From Sphingomonas psychrolutea (GTDB lineage Bacteria; Pseudomonadota; Alphaproteobacteria; Sphingomonadales; Sphingomonadaceae): DNA of 64,000 nucleotides. Shown here in pieces: positions 62,571 to 64,000 of the stretch. Location of the stretch: NCBI RefSeq assembly GCF_014636175.1, contig NZ_BMDW01000003.1, positions 124,001-188,000 on the forward strand, read 5' to 3'. Under the pieces are notes generated by a model. That model was given only the letters and a program-made list of their open reading frames with translations. It was not told where the DNA came from and ran no database searches. Within the stretch, counting starts at the first letter, position 1; every line of letters starts with the position of its first letter. Made by a program: the position numbers and the translations under genes.

Positions 62571-62590
62571 ATATAAAGATGTCTTTATAT
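62571..62590 (-). promoter_or_regulatory. perfect 9+9 palindrome upstream of ahcY, candidate SahR-type operator
   Basis: ATATAAAGA and TCTTTATAT are exact inverted copies with two bases between, in an otherwise GC-rich 92-base gap between yqgE and ahcY. It lies 60 bases before the ahcY start. An AT-rich dyad of this form fits ArsR-family regulators of S-adenosylhomocysteine metabolism (SahR), which is inference from position and shape. Confidence 0.6.
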
Positions 62591-62603
62591 CTTACAGACC
62601 AAA

Positions 62604-63177
62604 CTAGGCCCGCCCCGCGCCGCTCACCAACAGGCGCGGATCAATTCCGGCGCTGGCAAAGGCGGTCGCCCAGCGCTCGTCGGCCTCGGTCGCGTAGAGC
62701 AAGGCGGTGTCGCCGGGGGTGTTGAACCAGCCGTGCGTGGTCATTTCTCCATCGAGCTGCCCCTCCGCCCCACCCGGCATAGCCGAGCGCTACCAGCCAC
62801 TGGCTGGGTCCGCTTCCCGCCGCGATCGCCTTCAACACGTCGGTCGTCCCCGACAACGCCCAGCGCGGGCCGTCCTGCCCGACCACTACAACGGTGTCCT
62901 GCCCGCCCCAATCGAGCCCGTGCAGCACGAACCCGCGCCGCGGCTCGACCGGGCCGCCGAGATGCACCGGCGCATCGGGCGCGACACCGGGGTCGATCTC
63001 AAGCTGGCGCAGCAAGTCGTGCAGCCCGAGTCCCGCGATCGTCGTGCCGATGCCGATGCCCAGCGCGCCTTCGGCATCATGCGCGCACATCGCGATGACG
63101 GCACGTGCAAAGCGCGGATCGCCGATTCCGGGCATGGCCAGCAGGAACTGACCGGTGAGATAACGGGCGCTATTCAT
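62604..63177 (-). pseudogene. yqgE: YqgE/AlgH family protein, broken by a one-base frameshift
   Basis: From ATG 63177 the protein reads as a normal YqgE/AlgH (DUF179) protein: MNSARYLTGQFLLAMPGIGD, LGIGIGT, HLGGPVEPRRGFVLH, VALGYAGWGGG. At the four-base C run 62760-62763 (GGGG on the coding strand) the frame slips. Removing one G restores the family C-terminus: [33 protein letters not shown], ending at the TAG at 62604. The span is 574 bases, one more than 191 codons. As it stands the frame runs on to an unrelated basic tail ending at 62641. It could be a real mutation, a sequencing error or a slippage site. Confidence 0.85.
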
Positions 63178-63286
63178 CGTCACGACCCATAAGCGCCCCG
63201 CCCGCCCGCCGCCACGCTTGAAATTCGCGGCGGCTTGCACGAGGTACGTCGCGCCACACACAAAACGGCCAACAGGAGCTTCCCCC

Positions 63287-63766
63287 ATGACGATCAGCGT
63301 CGGCGACCGTATTCCCAACATCACCCTCACCAAGGCCACCGCAAACGGCCCAGACCAGATCAGCTCCGACGCGTTCTTCAAGGGCCGCAAGGTTGCGCTC
63401 GTCGCGGTCCCCGGCGCCTTCACGCCAACCTGCTCGGCGCGGCATTTGCCCGGCTTCGTCGACAACGCCGATGCGCTGAAGGCGAAAGGTGTCGATGAGA
63501 TCGCCTTCACCTCGGTCAACGATGCGTTCGTCATGGGTGCGTGGGGCAAGGCCGCCGACGCGGGCGACATCACAATGCTTGCCGACGGCAATGCCGAATT
63601 CGCGCGTGCCGTCGGCCTGACCTTCGACGGATCGAAATTCGGCATGGGCGAGCGGAGCCAGCGGTATTCGATGCTCGTCAATGACGGCGTGGTCGAACAG
63701 CTCAACGTCGAAGCGCCGGGCGCGTTCGAGGTTTCTTCGGCCGAACATCTGCTGAGTGAAATCTGA
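63287..63766 (+). CDS. peroxiredoxin, Prx5/AhpE-like redoxin
   Basis: A 159-residue atypical peroxiredoxin of the Prx5 group. The peroxidatic Cys49 lies in VPGAFTPTCS, and the Arg in the later GERSQRYSMLVNDG segment completes the active site. No second conserved Cys is visible, so it may be reduced by glutathione/glutaredoxin or thioredoxin as a one-Cys enzyme. CAGGAG precedes ATG 63287. It is divergent from yqgE across 109 bases. It adds to the peroxide-defence genes ahpC and ahpD in the window. Confidence 0.92.
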   Translation: MTISVGDRIPNITLTKATANGPDQISSDAFFKGRKVALVAVPGAFTPTCSARHLPGFVDNADALKAKGVDEIAFTSVNDAFVMGAWGKAADAGDITMLADGNAEFARAVGLTFDGSKFGMGERSQRYSMLVNDGVVEQLNVEAPGAFEVSSAEHLLSEI

Positions 63767-63854
63767 CGCGCGACGAAGGGCGTGCGGGCGCGGAACAGCG
63801 TCGCTCGTGCTTCGTTACCGCAATGAACGCACCTTTTTTGCCAAGGAGACGATC

Positions 63855-64000
63855 ATGACCGACACAGTCGCAGATGCCGCCAAGGACCTCGCCCAGGACG
63901 TTACCACCGAAGCGAAAAAGGCCGTTGGCGAACAGACCTTGTTCGAACAAGCGCAGGAAGCCGTGACAGATGCGTTTGAGGCGACGATCGAGGCGGTAAA
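63855..64000 (+). CDS. start of a charged helical protein, cut by window edge
   Basis: From ATG 63855, with AAGGAGA seven bases upstream, 48 codons are visible before the window ends. The sequence MTDTVADAAKDLAQDVTTEAKK continues as alternating acidic, Lys and Ala/Val residues, which suggests a long amphipathic helix of the LEA-like or YtxH/CsbD stress-protein type. No membrane helix is seen yet. Too little is present to name it. Confidence 0.6.
   Translation, partial: MTDTVADAAKDLAQDVTTEAKKAVGEQTLFEQAQEAVTDAFEATIEAV

Overview
The window is a gene-dense, GC-rich chromosomal segment that looks like Sphingomonas or a close relative (Sphingomonadaceae, Alphaproteobacteria). The lineage is inferred from four things. 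The replication and repair genes are of alphaproteobacterial type (addB-addA, and a DivL-like kinase with Tyr at the phosphoacceptor site). The dnaK promoter fits the alphaproteobacterial sigma-32 consensus. The atpI-atpB-atpE order and the PstC/PstA subunits with extended N-termini are typical of the group. A large TonB receptor and GTG/TTG starts are common. I saw no rRNA, tRNA, CRISPR array, insertion sequence or prophage. No stretch over 300 bases lacks a gene. Most neighbouring genes overlap by 1-16 bases, so operons are tight.

Layout. 0-1.4 kb: minus-strand F0 ATP synthase genes atpI-atpB-atpE (atpE cut by the window edge). 1.5-5.5 kb: radC, purB, a coupled GT-C-like membrane protein and a possible 27-residue peptide. 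5.5-10.1 kb: secreted S41 protease, dnaJ and dnaK behind a sigma-32-type promoter. 10.3-18.1 kb: PCuAC copper chaperone, HExxH protein, chemoreceptor, porin, and a CHASE4-like histidine kinase with a receiver-GGDEF-EAL partner. 18.2-23.7 kb: amino-sugar block (ROK kinase, glmS, glmU, gph) with a vapBC-type toxin-antitoxin pair inserted between glmS and glmU.

23.7-26.2 kb holds the least understood unit: a four-gene operon of a small exported protein, a PqqD/RRE-like protein, an HprK-related kinase and a nucleotidyltransferase. These resemble the tailoring enzymes of phosphorylated lasso peptides, but no cyclase or protease is present. 26.3-33.6 kb is the complete phosphate regulon phoR-pstSCAB-phoU-phoB, with a triple PHO-box repeat straddling the phoR stop codon. 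33.6-37.2 kb: small exported protein, MFE-2-like SDR, polytopic membrane protein with its Shine-Dalgarno buried in a hairpin, DUF2794 protein, cysE. 37.3-40.3 kb: TSUP exporter and the peroxide cluster ahpD-ahpC divergent from oxyR, with an inverted REP pair between ahpC and ahpD.

40.4-46 kb: fasciclin protein, moaE-moaD, pgsA, LplT-like transporter, a 55-residue membrane peptide, argJ, vapD and trxA. 46-57.6 kb is one long minus-strand block reading divL, ccdA-ccdB, tsaE, amgK, murU, addB, addA. It joins cell-cycle signalling, a toxin-antitoxin pair, tRNA t6A modification, peptidoglycan recycling and double-strand break repair. 57.7-64 kb: TonB-dependent receptor, ahcY with a perfect 9+9 operator-like palindrome, a yqgE/algH gene broken by a single extra base, a peroxiredoxin and the start of a charged helical protein.

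Themes: peroxide defence (OxyR, AhpC/D, Prx5, Trx), envelope amino-sugar supply and recycling (GlmS, GlmU, ROK kinase, AmgK, MurU), phosphate starvation, and three toxin-type loci (VapBC, VapD, CcdAB) placed beside housekeeping genes.
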